DNA of 64,000 bases from Nitrososphaeria archaeon (GTDB taxonomy: Archaea > Thermoproteota > Nitrososphaeria > Geothermarchaeales > JDFR-13), in assembly GCA_026982095.1 (NCBI GenBank), contig JALSHT010000005.1:23745-87744 (forward strand), in the 5' to 3' direction. The translations under genes and the position numbers were made by a program. Below the pieces are notes generated by a model, which saw only the letters and a list, made by a program, of their open reading frames with translations, was not told the DNA's origin and ran no database searches. This document shows positions 28,081-36,563 of this stretch, in pieces. Positions within the stretch are counted from its first letter, which is position 1, and each line of letters begins with the position of its first letter.

Positions 28081-28464
28081 ATGACTGAAGTCAGCGATTG
28101 GAGATATAGAGAGAATAGGTATAGGCTTCTAGGCTCTAGATGCGACTCATGTGGCGAGGCTTATTACCCACCTAGGAAGAAGTGTGTGAAGTGTGGAGGT
28201 GTTTTATCTCCATACCAGCTCCCTAGGAGAGGTGTCGTGGAGCACTTCACTATGGTGAAGGCTCTACCCGATAGATATAACCGTTACAAGCCATATTATC
28301 TAGCTATCATACGCCTGGATGACGGTACTAAGGTATTCGGTATCTTGACTGATATTGATGAGCCTAGTGATGGGATGGAGGTGGAGGCTACTCTTAGGAA
28401 GCTGTTTATCTATGGAGAGGATGGGAAGATTATTTACGGAGTCAAGTTTAGGCCTCTCCTCTAA
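28081..28464 (+). CDS. DUF35 OB-fold zinc-ribbon protein
   Basis: 127 residues. A zinc ribbon with Cys21, Cys24, Cys35 and Cys38, followed by an OB fold (RRGVVEHFTMVKALPDRYNRYKPYY at the CoA-facing loop). In archaea this protein bridges thiolase and HMG-CoA synthase and provides a shared CoA site. It starts three bases after the thiolase-like gene. The 3' end overlaps the convergent coiled-coil gene by 17 bases. Confidence 0.9.
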   Translation: MTEVSDWRYRENRYRLLGSRCDSCGEAYYPPRKKCVKCGGVLSPYQLPRRGVVEHFTMVKALPDRYNRYKPYYLAIIRLDDGTKVFGILTDIDEPSDGMEVEATLRKLFIYGEDGKIIYGVKFRPLL

Positions 28465-29038
28465 TCTTCTCCTCCTCATACTTTTTTAATACCCACCTGA
28501 CTTTTCCAATGGAGTCCCTCCTCCTATGCATCTCTCCATTATCTCTAATCTCTATCCTCGTTATAACGCCATCCTCATCTATGATGTTAAAGGTGAATCT
28601 GTCCTCAGGCTTTCTCAACCCCTTCTCAATCTCCTCCATATCCTTAAGCATCTCCCCCCTTAACCTATTTTCTAGGAACCTGGTTATGAGGCTGTGGTCT
28701 CTGTTGAGGCCGAACTCTTTATCGATGAGAATCACTATCCCCTTCTCATAATGCTCTGCCCACGCTATCGGGCGTCCTCTATAGGTGTATATTACCTCTT
28801 TTCTATATGGCTTCTTAGTCTGGATGGGTGTAGACTGTTCTTTAACAACCTTCTCCCTGGTTTCCCCACCTTGTCTACTGATCTCTTTAGCTGTGGAGAA
28901 TGTCTTCTCTGATATCAGATTCTCAAGGGTATCTAAATACCTCCGTAATCTACTTAGCTCATCCTCCAACTCATTAACCTTTCTTTCCAGATATTTTCTA
29001 AGTTCCTCCAATTCTTTGAATTCATCCAAGCCGAACAC
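28448..29038 (-). CDS. Unknown protein with N-terminal coiled coil
   Basis: 196 residues. Residues 5-45 form a strong heptad coiled coil (EFKELEELRKYLERKVNELEDE onward). A charged linker follows, then a mixed alpha/beta domain (EVIYTYRGRPIAWAEHYEKGIVILIDKEFGL, FTFNIIDEDGVITRIEIRDN). The layout suggests a dimer holding a small beta domain. I recognise no family and the context, between the mevalonate operon and the cDPG synthetase-like gene, gives no clue. Confidence 0.7.
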   Translation of the reverse strand: MFGLDEFKELEELRKYLERKVNELEDELSRLRRYLDTLENLISEKTFSTAKEISRQGGETREKVVKEQSTPIQTKKPYRKEVIYTYRGRPIAWAEHYEKGIVILIDKEFGLNRDHSLITRFLENRLRGEMLKDMEEIEKGLRKPEDRFTFNIIDEDGVITRIEIRDNGEMHRRRDSIGKVRWVLKKYEEEKIRGEA

Positions 29039-29085
29039 CCATATTTATCTGAGGTAAGATACATAATAAATAGTTATTGTGGGAG

Positions 29086-30420
29086 TCATCGGCTTATCAG
29101 GGTATTGATACTGTCCAATCTAGTTAGAATCTCGTTCTTAAGTCTTCCTCCAACGTCATCAAGGTCATAGTTTATCTGAATTATCCTCTTGTTTATGTTT
29201 AGGTATCTTGATATCCTTGTGGGTGTAGCGGATAGTATTAGTTCGGCGCCATCAATTTTATTTAAGAATTCTTGTAGTTCTCTCATCTGCTTTGGACTGT
29301 AACCTAGTGCCGGTATAACCTTCTCTAGGTGCCTATACTTTCTGTAAACATCTCTATAGCTGCCTATCGCATATGGCCTGGGGTCTATTATCTCAGCGCC
29401 TTTATCCATGGCTACCAGGTATGCCGCCCCGAATCCCATGTCACCGTGTGTGGTTGTAGGTCCATCCTCAACTACCACTACCTTCTTCCCACGTATATCT
29501 ATCTCCTCCTCCATCTTATACTTGATCTCTGCCTCCACTATGGATACACTTGGGTTAAGGTCTCTAACCTTGTTTATAGCAGCCTCAACCATTTCTTTAT
29601 CCGCTGTATTAACCTTTGTGATCACAGCTATATCCGCCATCCTCACGTTTACCTCGCCTGGGTAGTATGAGTCTATATGTCTCCATCTGAACGGGTCTAC
29701 CGCTACTATGGAGATATGGGGCTTTATGAATGGATAGTCGTTATTCCCTCCGTCCCATAGGATGATGTCACTCTCTTCCTCAGCATACTTAAGCACCTCT
29801 TGGTAATCGACTCCTATATATACTTTAAATCCCCGTGTTAGGTGGGGCTCTATATCCTCCTTCTCCTCTATTGTCAAGTCATATTTATCAAGGTCACTTA
29901 TCGACTCAAATCTCATAACTCTTCTTATAGATAAATCGCCGTATGCCATAGGATGTCGGATTATCCCCACTTCATAACCCTCATCCTTCAGAATCTTAGA
30001 GATGTACCTGGATATAGGGCTCTTACCAGCTCCTGTCCTTATTGCAGTTACAGATATCACAGGTTTCTTGGAGTTGAGCATGGTTTGATTGGGTCCTAGC
30101 AGTATAAAGTCGGCTCCGGCTGCGTTGGCTATCGCAGCTCTATTCATGACGTATTTGTGTGATACGTCGCTGTATGAGAATACCACTATATCTACTTTAT
30201 GACTCTTTATTATCTTCTCCATCTCCTCCTCTGGATATATCGGTATTCCATTGGGGTACATTTTCCCAGCCAGCTCAGGAGGATATACCCTGTCCTCAAT
30301 ATATGGTATTTGTGTCGCTGTGAATCCGACCACCTCATACTCTGGGTTATCTCTAAATACCACATTGAAGTTGTGGAAGTCTCTTCCACCAGCTCCTAGG
30401 ATTAAAACCCTCTTCCTCAT
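29086..30420 (-). CDS. Cyclic 2,3-diphosphoglycerate synthetase-like P-loop protein
   Basis: 444 residues of the archaeal family that contains cyclic 2,3-diphosphoglycerate synthetase. N-terminal Rossmann-like half (RVLILGAGGRDFHNFN), P-loop VTAIRTGAGKS at about 124-134, and a SIMIBI-type GTPase core with DIILWDGGNNDYPF and VITKVNTAD. Length agrees with the known enzyme (about 450-460). cDPG is a heat-protective anion made from 2,3-DPG in some methanogens. In non-methanogens, members of this family are often annotated only as predicted GTPases, so substrate is uncertain. With the di-myo-inositol phosphate genes, it would give two thermolyte routes. Confidence 0.75.
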   Translation of the reverse strand: MRKRVLILGAGGRDFHNFNVVFRDNPEYEVVGFTATQIPYIEDRVYPPELAGKMYPNGIPIYPEEEMEKIIKSHKVDIVVFSYSDVSHKYVMNRAAIANAAGADFILLGPNQTMLNSKKPVISVTAIRTGAGKSPISRYISKILKDEGYEVGIIRHPMAYGDLSIRRVMRFESISDLDKYDLTIEEKEDIEPHLTRGFKVYIGVDYQEVLKYAEEESDIILWDGGNNDYPFIKPHISIVAVDPFRWRHIDSYYPGEVNVRMADIAVITKVNTADKEMVEAAINKVRDLNPSVSIVEAEIKYKMEEEIDIRGKKVVVVEDGPTTTHGDMGFGAAYLVAMDKGAEIIDPRPYAIGSYRDVYRKYRHLEKVIPALGYSPKQMRELQEFLNKIDGAELILSATPTRISRYLNINKRIIQINYDLDDVGGRLKNEILTRLDSINTLISR

Positions 30421-30550
30421 GAGAGTTTAAATACCTAGAGGATGCTTAAATTCGGTTTTTGTATTTGATGATGGTTTTAGAAGATGACTTATAAAAATTG
30501 TTTTGAGGTGGATAAAGGATAAGGGAGTTATAAAATTGGAGGGGTGTTCT

Positions 30551-30829
30551 CTAAGCGGTCTGCTCCAGCACTATCTCTATCGTGGAGACTTTCCTTGGTG
30601 GCTCTCCAACCTCCTCTGTGTCTATCTTGCAGCTTGTAACCTCTACCTTTCCGCCGAGAAGCCTCCTCTTCACTATCTGGGCAACGTCGACAGCCTTCGA
30701 TATAGCCTTCCCCCTGGCCTTCAGTACAACAACCTTGTTACCTACGTCGAACTGGAGAAGCACTGCTAGGACGTAGTTCATCACAGACTTCTTACCGATA
30801 AAGATTACGTTCTCTCCTTCGGCGCTCAT
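30551..30829 (-). CDS. albA: Alba chromatin protein
   Basis: About 92 residues from ATG 30829 (behind GGTGA), the length of Alba. It contains FIGKKSVMNYV with the DNA-binding lysines, KARGKAISKAVDVAQIVKRRL (the conserved RGxAISKAVD helix), and the beta-hairpin KIDTEEVGEPPRKVSTIEI. Alba coats DNA and RNA in archaea; the first lysine pair is acetylated in Sulfolobus. Own promoter upstream. A GTG at 30838 would add three residues. Confidence 0.96.
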   Translation of the reverse strand: MSAEGENVIFIGKKSVMNYVLAVLLQFDVGNKVVVLKARGKAISKAVDVAQIVKRRLLGGKVEVTSCKIDTEEVGEPPRKVSTIEIVLEQTA

Positions 30830-30870
30830 AGCAATCACCGGTTGATTAAGTATTTAGATTAGGAGAGGTT

Positions 30871-30880
30871 GATATATAAA
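30871..30880 (-). promoter_or_regulatory. TATA box of alba
   Basis: Minus-strand TTTATATATC is centred about 26 bases before the predicted start site near 30850. This leaves a leader of about 20 bases with the GGTGA ribosome site before ATG 30829. Confidence 0.5.
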
Positions 30881-30895
30881 TGTTTCAGGCATATC

Positions 30896-31210
30896 TTATA
30901 GTTCTACCTCCTTATTCTCTTGTTCAGCTATTATCAGCCACTTTATAGGTATGGGTTCAAACTCATCCTCATTCTTGTATATCAGCTTTCTTCTAATGGA
31001 TAATGGGAGTACACCAGTATCCAACTCCCTCTCAGCTATCTCGATGCTGCTCAACCCCTCCTCTGCTGGTATAAATGGTTCGGCGCCATAATCTATCTGT
31101 ACAGCTCTTATACCTATTATCCTTGCTCTTTCATACGCTGTCAGTTTTGGAGGCCCTATCTTAATCAGATCTTTATATCTAGTTTTCTTCTTTCCTGTCA
31201 TTACGCGCAT
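30896..31210 (-). CDS. rpoK: RNA polymerase subunit K (Rpo6)
   Basis: 104 residues. The conserved core PPKLTAYERARIIGIRAVQIDYGAEPFI, then ELDTGVLPLSIRRKL, is the omega/Rpb6/RpoK signature, followed by PIKWLI. It clamps the largest polymerase subunit during assembly. It starts at ATG 31210. A TTTAAAAA element about 27 bases upstream fits a leaderless message. Second start at 31201 possible. Confidence 0.95.
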   Translation of the reverse strand: MRVMTGKKKTRYKDLIKIGPPKLTAYERARIIGIRAVQIDYGAEPFIPAEEGLSSIEIAERELDTGVLPLSIRRKLIYKNEDEFEPIPIKWLIIAEQENKEVEL

Positions 31211-31266
31211 CGGAATAATTTATATCCAGCTTTTTTAAAAATGTTTTTGAGTAAACCGGTGTAAAC

Positions 31267-31638
31267 ATGGATATTGGTGGAAAGCGATTTAAATTAGTGA
31301 TTGATGGAGTGGGTGAGTCCACATTATTCATTGACCAGGATATGGGATTCTTCATACTTCGTGAGATGGAGAATTGGGCGGAGTATAGGACTTACGTCTT
31401 TAGGAGAGAGGATTTACTAATAGTTAAGATCAACGTTGAGAAGGGGCTTAGGGGGCTACCTAATGTTTATAGAGAGGGTGATGTGTTGTATAGTCCTATC
31501 GAGGATTCTCTGGTGATAGTTTTAAGGGATATAAAGTCTATGGAGATGAACTATAGCAGGGTTGGAAGGGTGATGGATGGTATAGATGTTTTGAATAGGG
31601 TGAATGGTGTCTCTAAAGCAAAGATTATCAAGATCTAA
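31267..31638 (+). CDS. Cyclophilin-like-fold protein (TM1367 type)
   Basis: 123 residues, beta-rich. The region YVFRREDLLIVKI, then YREGDVLYSPIEDSLVIVLRD, SRVGRVMDGIDVLNRVNG matches the small cyclophilin-like family (in which GDVxYWPPGNALxIFFG and GRI precede a conserved helix). These lack proline isomerase residues and have no known role. Starts with a TATA-like stretch TTTTTTAAAAATG about 30 bases upstream, shared with rpoK on the other strand. Convergent with rps25e, overlapping by 11 bases. Confidence 0.6.
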   Translation: MDIGGKRFKLVIDGVGESTLFIDQDMGFFILREMENWAEYRTYVFRREDLLIVKINVEKGLRGLPNVYREGDVLYSPIEDSLVIVLRDIKSMEMNYSRVGRVMDGIDVLNRVNGVSKAKIIKI

Positions 31639-31933
31639 GTGGGATGTATATCTCAAGCTCTCTATTCTTAATATCTAGTTTTACAACGCCTTCTCTCTCA
31701 AGTTCTCTCAGGAACTTTTTAGCTACGCTTATCTTTATCTCGCCTTTTCTAGATACCATGTTTGGAGTTACGTATCTTAAGCCATTTATGTAATTTAGCA
31801 ACTCCTCCCTCTTCTGAGGATCTATTAAGACTCCATACTCAACTTTTCTAGTTTCTTCTTTATCAGACTTTTTTCGCTTCCCTTCTAGCATCTTTTTTAG
31901 TTTACTTATCGTAGGCTTCTTCTGTCCCCCCAT
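31628..31933 (-). CDS. rps25e: Ribosomal protein S25e
   Basis: 101 residues with a lysine-rich N-terminal tail and a winged-helix domain (EYGVLIDPQKREELLNYI, VTPNMVSRKGEIKISVAKKFLREL, GVVKLDI). This is the eS25 pattern, found in eukaryotes and in TACK-group archaea. ATG 31933 follows a GAGGTGATG ribosome site. Useful as a lineage marker for the window. Confidence 0.94.
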   Translation of the reverse strand: MGGQKKPTISKLKKMLEGKRKKSDKEETRKVEYGVLIDPQKREELLNYINGLRYVTPNMVSRKGEIKISVAKKFLRELEREGVVKLDIKNRELEIYIPLRS

Positions 31934-32006
31934 GAAAACATCACCTCTACATTATTGAATATCGGTGTAAAAAATAAAGGATGTTTTTATGGGTGAATGT
32001 ATATAT

Positions 32007-32093
32007 CTACTTGAACTCAGGTCTGAATCTGAAGTACCAAGTAGCATATATAGCTGCCATATTGGCGTCTAGCTTCTCTACCTCGGTCTTCAT
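32007..32093 (-). CDS. 28-residue micro-ORF with own promoter and ribosome site
   Basis: Minus-strand ATG to TAG, 28 codons, starting MKTEVEKLDANMAAIYATWY and ending FRFRPEFK. A GGAGGTGA ribosome site lies seven bases upstream (about 32101-32108). A TATA-like ATTTAATAG is centred near 32136, 26 bases before a start site around 32110. All signals are in the right register. It is between DNA ligase and rps25e on the same strand. No homologue is recognised; the aromatic-basic tail could contact membrane or RNA. Too short to judge by codon use. Confidence 0.5.
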   Translation of the reverse strand: MKTEVEKLDANMAAIYATWYFRFRPEFK

Positions 32094-32168
32094 ACTCTCC
32101 TCACCTCCTCATGACTCGACCACACTCGTCTCTATTAAATTTTTACATGTTTTTATTGCATTATGATA

Positions 32169-33935
32169 TTAAGAAACCTTTACCTTCTTCTGCTTCCTAT
32201 ACATTTCTATTACTTCATCCTCTGTTGTGGCATCTTCAGGGTTTTTATCGAATCTGTATCTCCCTGTGAATCTTGGGAATCTTAATGCTAGGCCAACTCC
32301 TGCCTCTATAGTGTCGTATGCGCAGGTGTGTAGGGGGCTTAGGGTTATCTCTGCGGCGGTAATCTCCAATACTATCTTGGGCTCTATCCATACGTCAGGC
32401 TCAATTTTTGACTCTACTCTCGCTGGTTTCTTGTCTAGGATGTGGGGCCTCAACATCTTGTTCATCTCTGCTATATCTTCGTCTTTGAATCCCGTTCCCA
32501 CTTTACATATGGTTTTGAATACATCCTCCTCATGATTATAAACCGCCATTAGGTAACTGCTTAATAGGCCTGCCTTCCTGCCTCTTCCATAGAAGGCCCC
32601 AACTACGACTAGGTCAAGGGTGTCGGTCAACTCTGACCTATAGTCTCTCTTGAGTTTGATCCATAGCCATCCTCTGGCACCCGCCTGATATATGGATTCT
32701 GGTCCGGTATTTTTTATCATCAGGCCTTCTAGACCTTCTTCTACCGCCCTAAGGAAAACTCTCCACAACTCATCTATACTCTTTGGGTATTCTATGTCAG
32801 AGGGTGTTATCTCCCCAGTCTCTATACGGGGGACTACTTCCTCCAGTATTTTCCTCCTTTCTAGGAATGTTTTGTTCATTAGGCTTTCCCCATTGTGTAT
32901 TATGTCGAATACTCTTAGGGAGACTGGTATCTCTCTTGCAGTCGTATGAATGTCGTGTTTCCTCTTCCTCCGCATCAACTCCTGAAACGGCTTGAACTCT
33001 TTTGTATCGGGATCGTAGGCCACTGCCTCCGCCTCTATTATTCCTTCATCTAGCTTCACGTGTTCTCTAACTATCTGTATAACGTCAGGGAATTGGTGGG
33101 TTATCCTCTCCAGCCTTCTACTGAAGATCTCTATTCCTCTGTCTCTAACAATATGTATCTGCATCCTCTCGCCATCGTATTTGTATTCGGCTGCTAGCCT
33201 TCCCCCTGTCTTTTCCCACGCCTCTTCAGGGCTCTTTACTCTCTCAGCCAGCATCGGCCTCACTGGTATGCCTGGCACTACATCCACATTATCTATCCCT
33301 TTCCACCCCTCTTTAAACAAGATTTTCGTTATTTCACCTATGTCTGGAAGCCTGTTGTATGCCCTCTCAAGTCTTGCCTTTAACTCTCTCCCCCCCATTA
33401 GGTTGGCTAGGGCCTCAAGTATAGTCATGTCTGCTACTCCAAGCCTCATATTTCCCTCTGCCAATCTGGCGATATACCTGGCCTCCAAAGGGCTAGAGTC
33501 TACTAATAAACCTGTTAATAGTCTTATTTTCGTGTCTATTGACCTCTCTCCCTGTATCTTGGATATTTTGAGAAGTGTCTCATATACCCTCTTTACAGTT
33601 AACTCTGACTTTAGAAATACCTTCTGTCTCCTTCTAGACATGAATTCTTCAGCTACTTTCCCCACATCACCTAGCTCAGTTAATCTCTTCTCTACTTTAC
33701 TAGTGTCATATCCACTGGCCCTGGCTATTGCTCTCGCTATTAGCTTCTCACTTATTCCTAGTTCACCCCCTAAATATGGGGGTTGAATTTCCCCGAGTAA
33801 AATGTATGAGACTTGGGCGGCTAGCTCCGGCTCGCCTATATTTCTATAAAGCTCGGTCAATAGGTTAACCATCTCTATTCTTCCGGATGTGGATTCAACT
33901 CTATAGAGGTACTTAACTAAATCCTCAAACCTCAT
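32169..33935 (-). CDS. lig: ATP-dependent DNA ligase
   Basis: 588 residues, normal for archaeal replicative ligase. An N-terminal helical DNA-binding domain covers 1-220. The adenylation domain has the nucleotidyl lysine Lys252 in EYKYDGERMQIH, motif III FDIIHNGES and motif IV EGLEGLMIKN, with WLWIKLKRDY (motif V). A C-terminal OB domain carries KVGTGF and RFPRFTGRYRFDK (motif VI). It seals Okazaki fragments using ATP and works with PCNA. Confidence 0.96.
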   Translation of the reverse strand: MRFEDLVKYLYRVESTSGRIEMVNLLTELYRNIGEPELAAQVSYILLGEIQPPYLGGELGISEKLIARAIARASGYDTSKVEKRLTELGDVGKVAEEFMSRRRQKVFLKSELTVKRVYETLLKISKIQGERSIDTKIRLLTGLLVDSSPLEARYIARLAEGNMRLGVADMTILEALANLMGGRELKARLERAYNRLPDIGEITKILFKEGWKGIDNVDVVPGIPVRPMLAERVKSPEEAWEKTGGRLAAEYKYDGERMQIHIVRDRGIEIFSRRLERITHQFPDVIQIVREHVKLDEGIIEAEAVAYDPDTKEFKPFQELMRRKRKHDIHTTAREIPVSLRVFDIIHNGESLMNKTFLERRKILEEVVPRIETGEITPSDIEYPKSIDELWRVFLRAVEEGLEGLMIKNTGPESIYQAGARGWLWIKLKRDYRSELTDTLDLVVVGAFYGRGRKAGLLSSYLMAVYNHEEDVFKTICKVGTGFKDEDIAEMNKMLRPHILDKKPARVESKIEPDVWIEPKIVLEITAAEITLSPLHTCAYDTIEAGVGLALRFPRFTGRYRFDKNPEDATTEDEVIEMYRKQKKVKVS

Positions 33936-34048
33936 GTCACTAATATTATGGCGGGTATTGGGCTAAAATACTGGTGTGTGTATCATTTTTATCTATACGA
34001 TTCGGGTTAATTGATTTAAGCCTTTGGAGGGGGTATGTTTAGGCAGTG

Positions 34049-35326
34049 ATGAGTGTAGAATGGGGGTTGATGATAGCATCAATAATAATCTTCATCGGTT
34101 TCATAGGCTCTGTATTGTTAAATAGACATAATATACCTGACGCTATATTCCTAATACTTCTAGGTTACCTTCTTGGTCCAGGGATGGGGCTGGTCGATAT
34201 AGAGATACTGAAGGGTGCTGCCCCGTACATAGGGGCCGTTGCTTTGATATCTATAATGTTTGAGAGTAGTTTTGGCATCAATATAAGGGAGTTGATGGCA
34301 TCAGCTAAGCCTTCGTTAATACTTGCCCTGGGGGGTTTCGCCCTCTCTACATTGGCTACAACCCTAGTCCTCTACTACGTTATCGGTTTCTACCCAGATA
34401 ATATTTTGATGAGTCTACTGGTTGGCACAATTGTTGGGGGCGGTAGTGGGGCTATCATAGTTAGCGTAATACAGAGAATAACCGTGCCGACAAGTATACA
34501 GGTGACTCTGAGTATAGAGTCTGTATTGACAGATGTGCTCGTAATTATCTTTACGGAGACGGTTCTGTTTATAATTATTCTCCAGATTAGCCAGGGTAGC
34601 TTCGCTCTAGACCTTAGGAATATAGGGGGTAGCATAGCATCGAGCTTCTCAATAAGTATTGTCTTGGGAGTGTTTTCTGGCTGGCTTTTAGCAAATTTAT
34701 TGGATAGGTTTAAGAAGGAGAAGCACGTGTATACCATGACGATAGCGTATTTGATACTTATTTATGTCGCTACACAGAGCCTCAATGGGAGTGGCGCGAT
34801 AGCAGTCTTGACCTGTGGAATCGTCTTGACCAATTTTAGACATATTCCGTTTATCTTTGAGAAGAAGAGTCCGGAGAGCCTTACATACCAACTGTATTCT
34901 TTAGAGTCTATGCACTCTGAGTTAACTCTATTGCTTAAGATATTCTTCTTCGTCGAAGTAGGTTTTATCATGAATATAAGGGATTTGTGGCTGGTGATTA
35001 TATCGTTCCTCCTATCAATAATACTATTTATTGTAAGGTTCCCAGTGGCTATGCTGGTCTCGAAAAATCTAAACTTGGGGGAGTCGGGATTGATCCCGGC
35101 AGAGATAATATCGTTCTCCTACGCCAGGGGGTTGGCTGCAGCGGTTATGGCTGTAAGGGTTCAGAATGAGTTTGAGACTATCTTCGGTGGTGTCTTGGAT
35201 GAGGCGCTAAGCAGCGCGATAGAGTTTATCCTTCAGTTGACATCAGGGGTCATCCTATTTACTAACCTTCTTTTCACGATAGGCATAGCTCTATTGAGGA
35301 ATAGAGTTAGAGAGTTGCTATACTAG
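34049..35326 (+). CDS. CPA-family cation/proton antiporter
   Basis: 425 residues with about 12 membrane helices. Family features: NIPDAIFLILLGYLLGPG at the start, ISIMFESSFGINIRELM, TIVGGGSGAIIVSVIQR, and the core SIESVLTDVLVI. In CPA1 (NhaP) proteins the last reads ESLLND; here asparagine is threonine while the glutamate and the ion-binding aspartate remain. YARGLAAAVMAV near the end fits. No C-terminal regulatory domain. ATG 34049 is preferred (GTG 34046 also in frame), with TATA-like GATTTAAG about 32 bases upstream. Ion and direction cannot be told. Confidence 0.88.
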   Translation: MSVEWGLMIASIIIFIGFIGSVLLNRHNIPDAIFLILLGYLLGPGMGLVDIEILKGAAPYIGAVALISIMFESSFGINIRELMASAKPSLILALGGFALSTLATTLVLYYVIGFYPDNILMSLLVGTIVGGGSGAIIVSVIQRITVPTSIQVTLSIESVLTDVLVIIFTETVLFIIILQISQGSFALDLRNIGGSIASSFSISIVLGVFSGWLLANLLDRFKKEKHVYTMTIAYLILIYVATQSLNGSGAIAVLTCGIVLTNFRHIPFIFEKKSPESLTYQLYSLESMHSELTLLLKIFFFVEVGFIMNIRDLWLVIISFLLSIILFIVRFPVAMLVSKNLNLGESGLIPAEIISFSYARGLAAAVMAVRVQNEFETIFGGVLDEALSSAIEFILQLTSGVILFTNLLFTIGIALLRNRVRELLY

Positions 35327-35350
35327 ATTATTTAAAAAGTTGGTAGATGG

Positions 35351-35917
35351 TTATGCATATTCGATTAATCCAGACTCTACTAGTTTCATCTGAAGCTTCT
35401 TTACCGCTTCATAGACCTGCTTCTCGCTCCTCGCCCCTGTACATACTATCTTACCGCTGGAAAAGAGGAGGATGACTACGTCTGGGTCGTCCATCCTATA
35501 TATTAGTCCTGGAAATTCCTCCGGCTCATATATTGTAAATTCTAGTTCGTAGGCTGCTCCCTCAAGGTCTATATAGCCCCTTAAGTTTCCAGAAGCCACC
35601 ACGTTCTCGATCTTCACCTCTGGCTTTACTCCTGATAGGATGCCTTTCTCTTCAAACTGCTTTATCAGTTTCTCTACAGCCTTCTTGACCGAAGTCTCTG
35701 TTTTGGCTCCTGTAATTACCATGTTACCCGATCCGAATATTAATATGGCTGTTCTCGGTTTTTCTAGTCTGTATACTAGGCCTGGAAACCTTCTTGGATC
35801 ATACTCGGCTTGTGGTATCTTCTCAAGTATCTTCCTGAGATTAATGTCTTGCCCCAGTTTTACAGTTGCAACAACGTTTACAATCTGAACCTCCGGCTCT
35901 ATTAGGTTTCCTGACAT
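35351..35917 (-). CDS. tbp: TATA-box-binding protein
   Basis: 188 residues made of two direct repeats of about 90, each with NVVA, a FPGL(V/I)YR motif and a GxxxxTGAxxE turn. Phenylalanines at the FPGL and LIFGSG or LLFSSG positions would intercalate at the TATA element. It is the general factor recognising archaeal TATA boxes. The upstream region holds a clear TATATAAG box and a palindrome at the start site (see separate entries). Confidence 0.97.
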   Translation of the reverse strand: MSGNLIEPEVQIVNVVATVKLGQDINLRKILEKIPQAEYDPRRFPGLVYRLEKPRTAILIFGSGNMVITGAKTETSVKKAVEKLIKQFEEKGILSGVKPEVKIENVVASGNLRGYIDLEGAAYELEFTIYEPEEFPGLIYRMDDPDVVILLFSSGKIVCTGARSEKQVYEAVKKLQMKLVESGLIEYA

Positions 35918-35926
35918 TTAAAAACA

Positions 35927-35938
35927 CCTTTATAAAGG
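35927..35938. promoter_or_regulatory. 12-bp palindrome at predicted tbp transcript start
   Basis: The perfect palindrome CCTTTATAAAGG has a TATA-like centre but lies only 10-21 bases before the tbp ATG. It is too close to be the main TATA box and covers the start site predicted from the upstream TATATAAG. It may be a second site for TBP (self-repression) or for a regulator. Confidence 0.35.
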
Positions 35939-35949
35939 AATATTAAAGT

Positions 35950-35960
35950 CTTATATACTT
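35950..35960 (-). promoter_or_regulatory. TATA box of tbp
   Basis: Minus-strand AAGTATATAAG is centred about 26 bases before a start site near 35929. That gives a leader of about 12 bases. It is the strongest TATA match in this gap. Confidence 0.55.
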
Positions 35961-35976
35961 AATATAACAAAGTGGT

Positions 35977-36558
35977 TTATTCCCGCTGTTCCTCGTTCCC
36001 CGGCATGGTTATATACTCGGGTATCTCGCTCTCCTCCGCCTCCCTATCTCTTACATAGTCCCTGTATTCGAGGTATACTAGTACAGCCAGTACGAGCAGG
36101 ATTAATCCGAATCTAATTAAAGGGGACTCGTTCATAACCCTTGATAGAATGCCTATCTGTGGGATCACAAATATTACCTCTCCAATAACTAGTTCTTCAC
36201 TTACTACCCATGGATCGTTCACAGGATTGTTATCCCCCTTTGTGACGAAGCCTATTAATCCATTGGGTAGAGAGACTTTATCGACTACCCTATGTACTAT
36301 CGGGATATCCCTACCCATTGGGTTCTCAAACACTATTATGTCTCCAACCTCAATCTGCTTAGGGTCTATAGATTTGACTACGATAATATCATTTACATTT
36401 ATGGTTGGTTCCATACTTCTCGAAACAACAACCATGAACGGTGTATCTACTCCTAGTGCAGCCGTTATCACATATGTCCATACAAAGTAGAACACGATTA
36501 TTAGTAGGGCTATAGTAGCAAGTCTCTTGATGAAGGGTAGGTAGTCCCCCATAGACAT
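35977..36558 (-). CDS. Archaeal signal peptidase I (Sec11-like)
   Basis: About 193 residues. A first membrane helix (LATIALLIIVFYFVWTYVITAAL), then the catalytic serine in SRSMEPT (Ser48 from this start), IVHRV with the histidine (His89) replacing the bacterial lysine, and TKGDNN with the aspartate (Asp109). A second helix (LIRFGLILLVLAVLVYL) and an acidic tail follow. It cuts signal peptides on the outer face of the membrane. ATG 36558 is chosen since an AGGTGG ribosome site lies just before it, over the end of the upstream gene; ATG 36615 would overlap that gene by 52 bases. Confidence 0.92.
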   Translation of the reverse strand: MSMGDYLPFIKRLATIALLIIVFYFVWTYVITAALGVDTPFMVVVSRSMEPTINVNDIIVVKSIDPKQIEVGDIIVFENPMGRDIPIVHRVVDKVSLPNGLIGFVTKGDNNPVNDPWVVSEELVIGEVIFVIPQIGILSRVMNESPLIRFGLILLVLAVLVYLEYRDYVRDREAEESEIPEYITMPGNEEQRE

Positions 36559-36563
36559 TCTAT

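Noticed and set aside
31981..32166. 61-codon plus-strand ORF
   Set aside because: Lies opposite the better supported 28-codon minus-strand ORF and its promoter; no ribosome site and biased composition.
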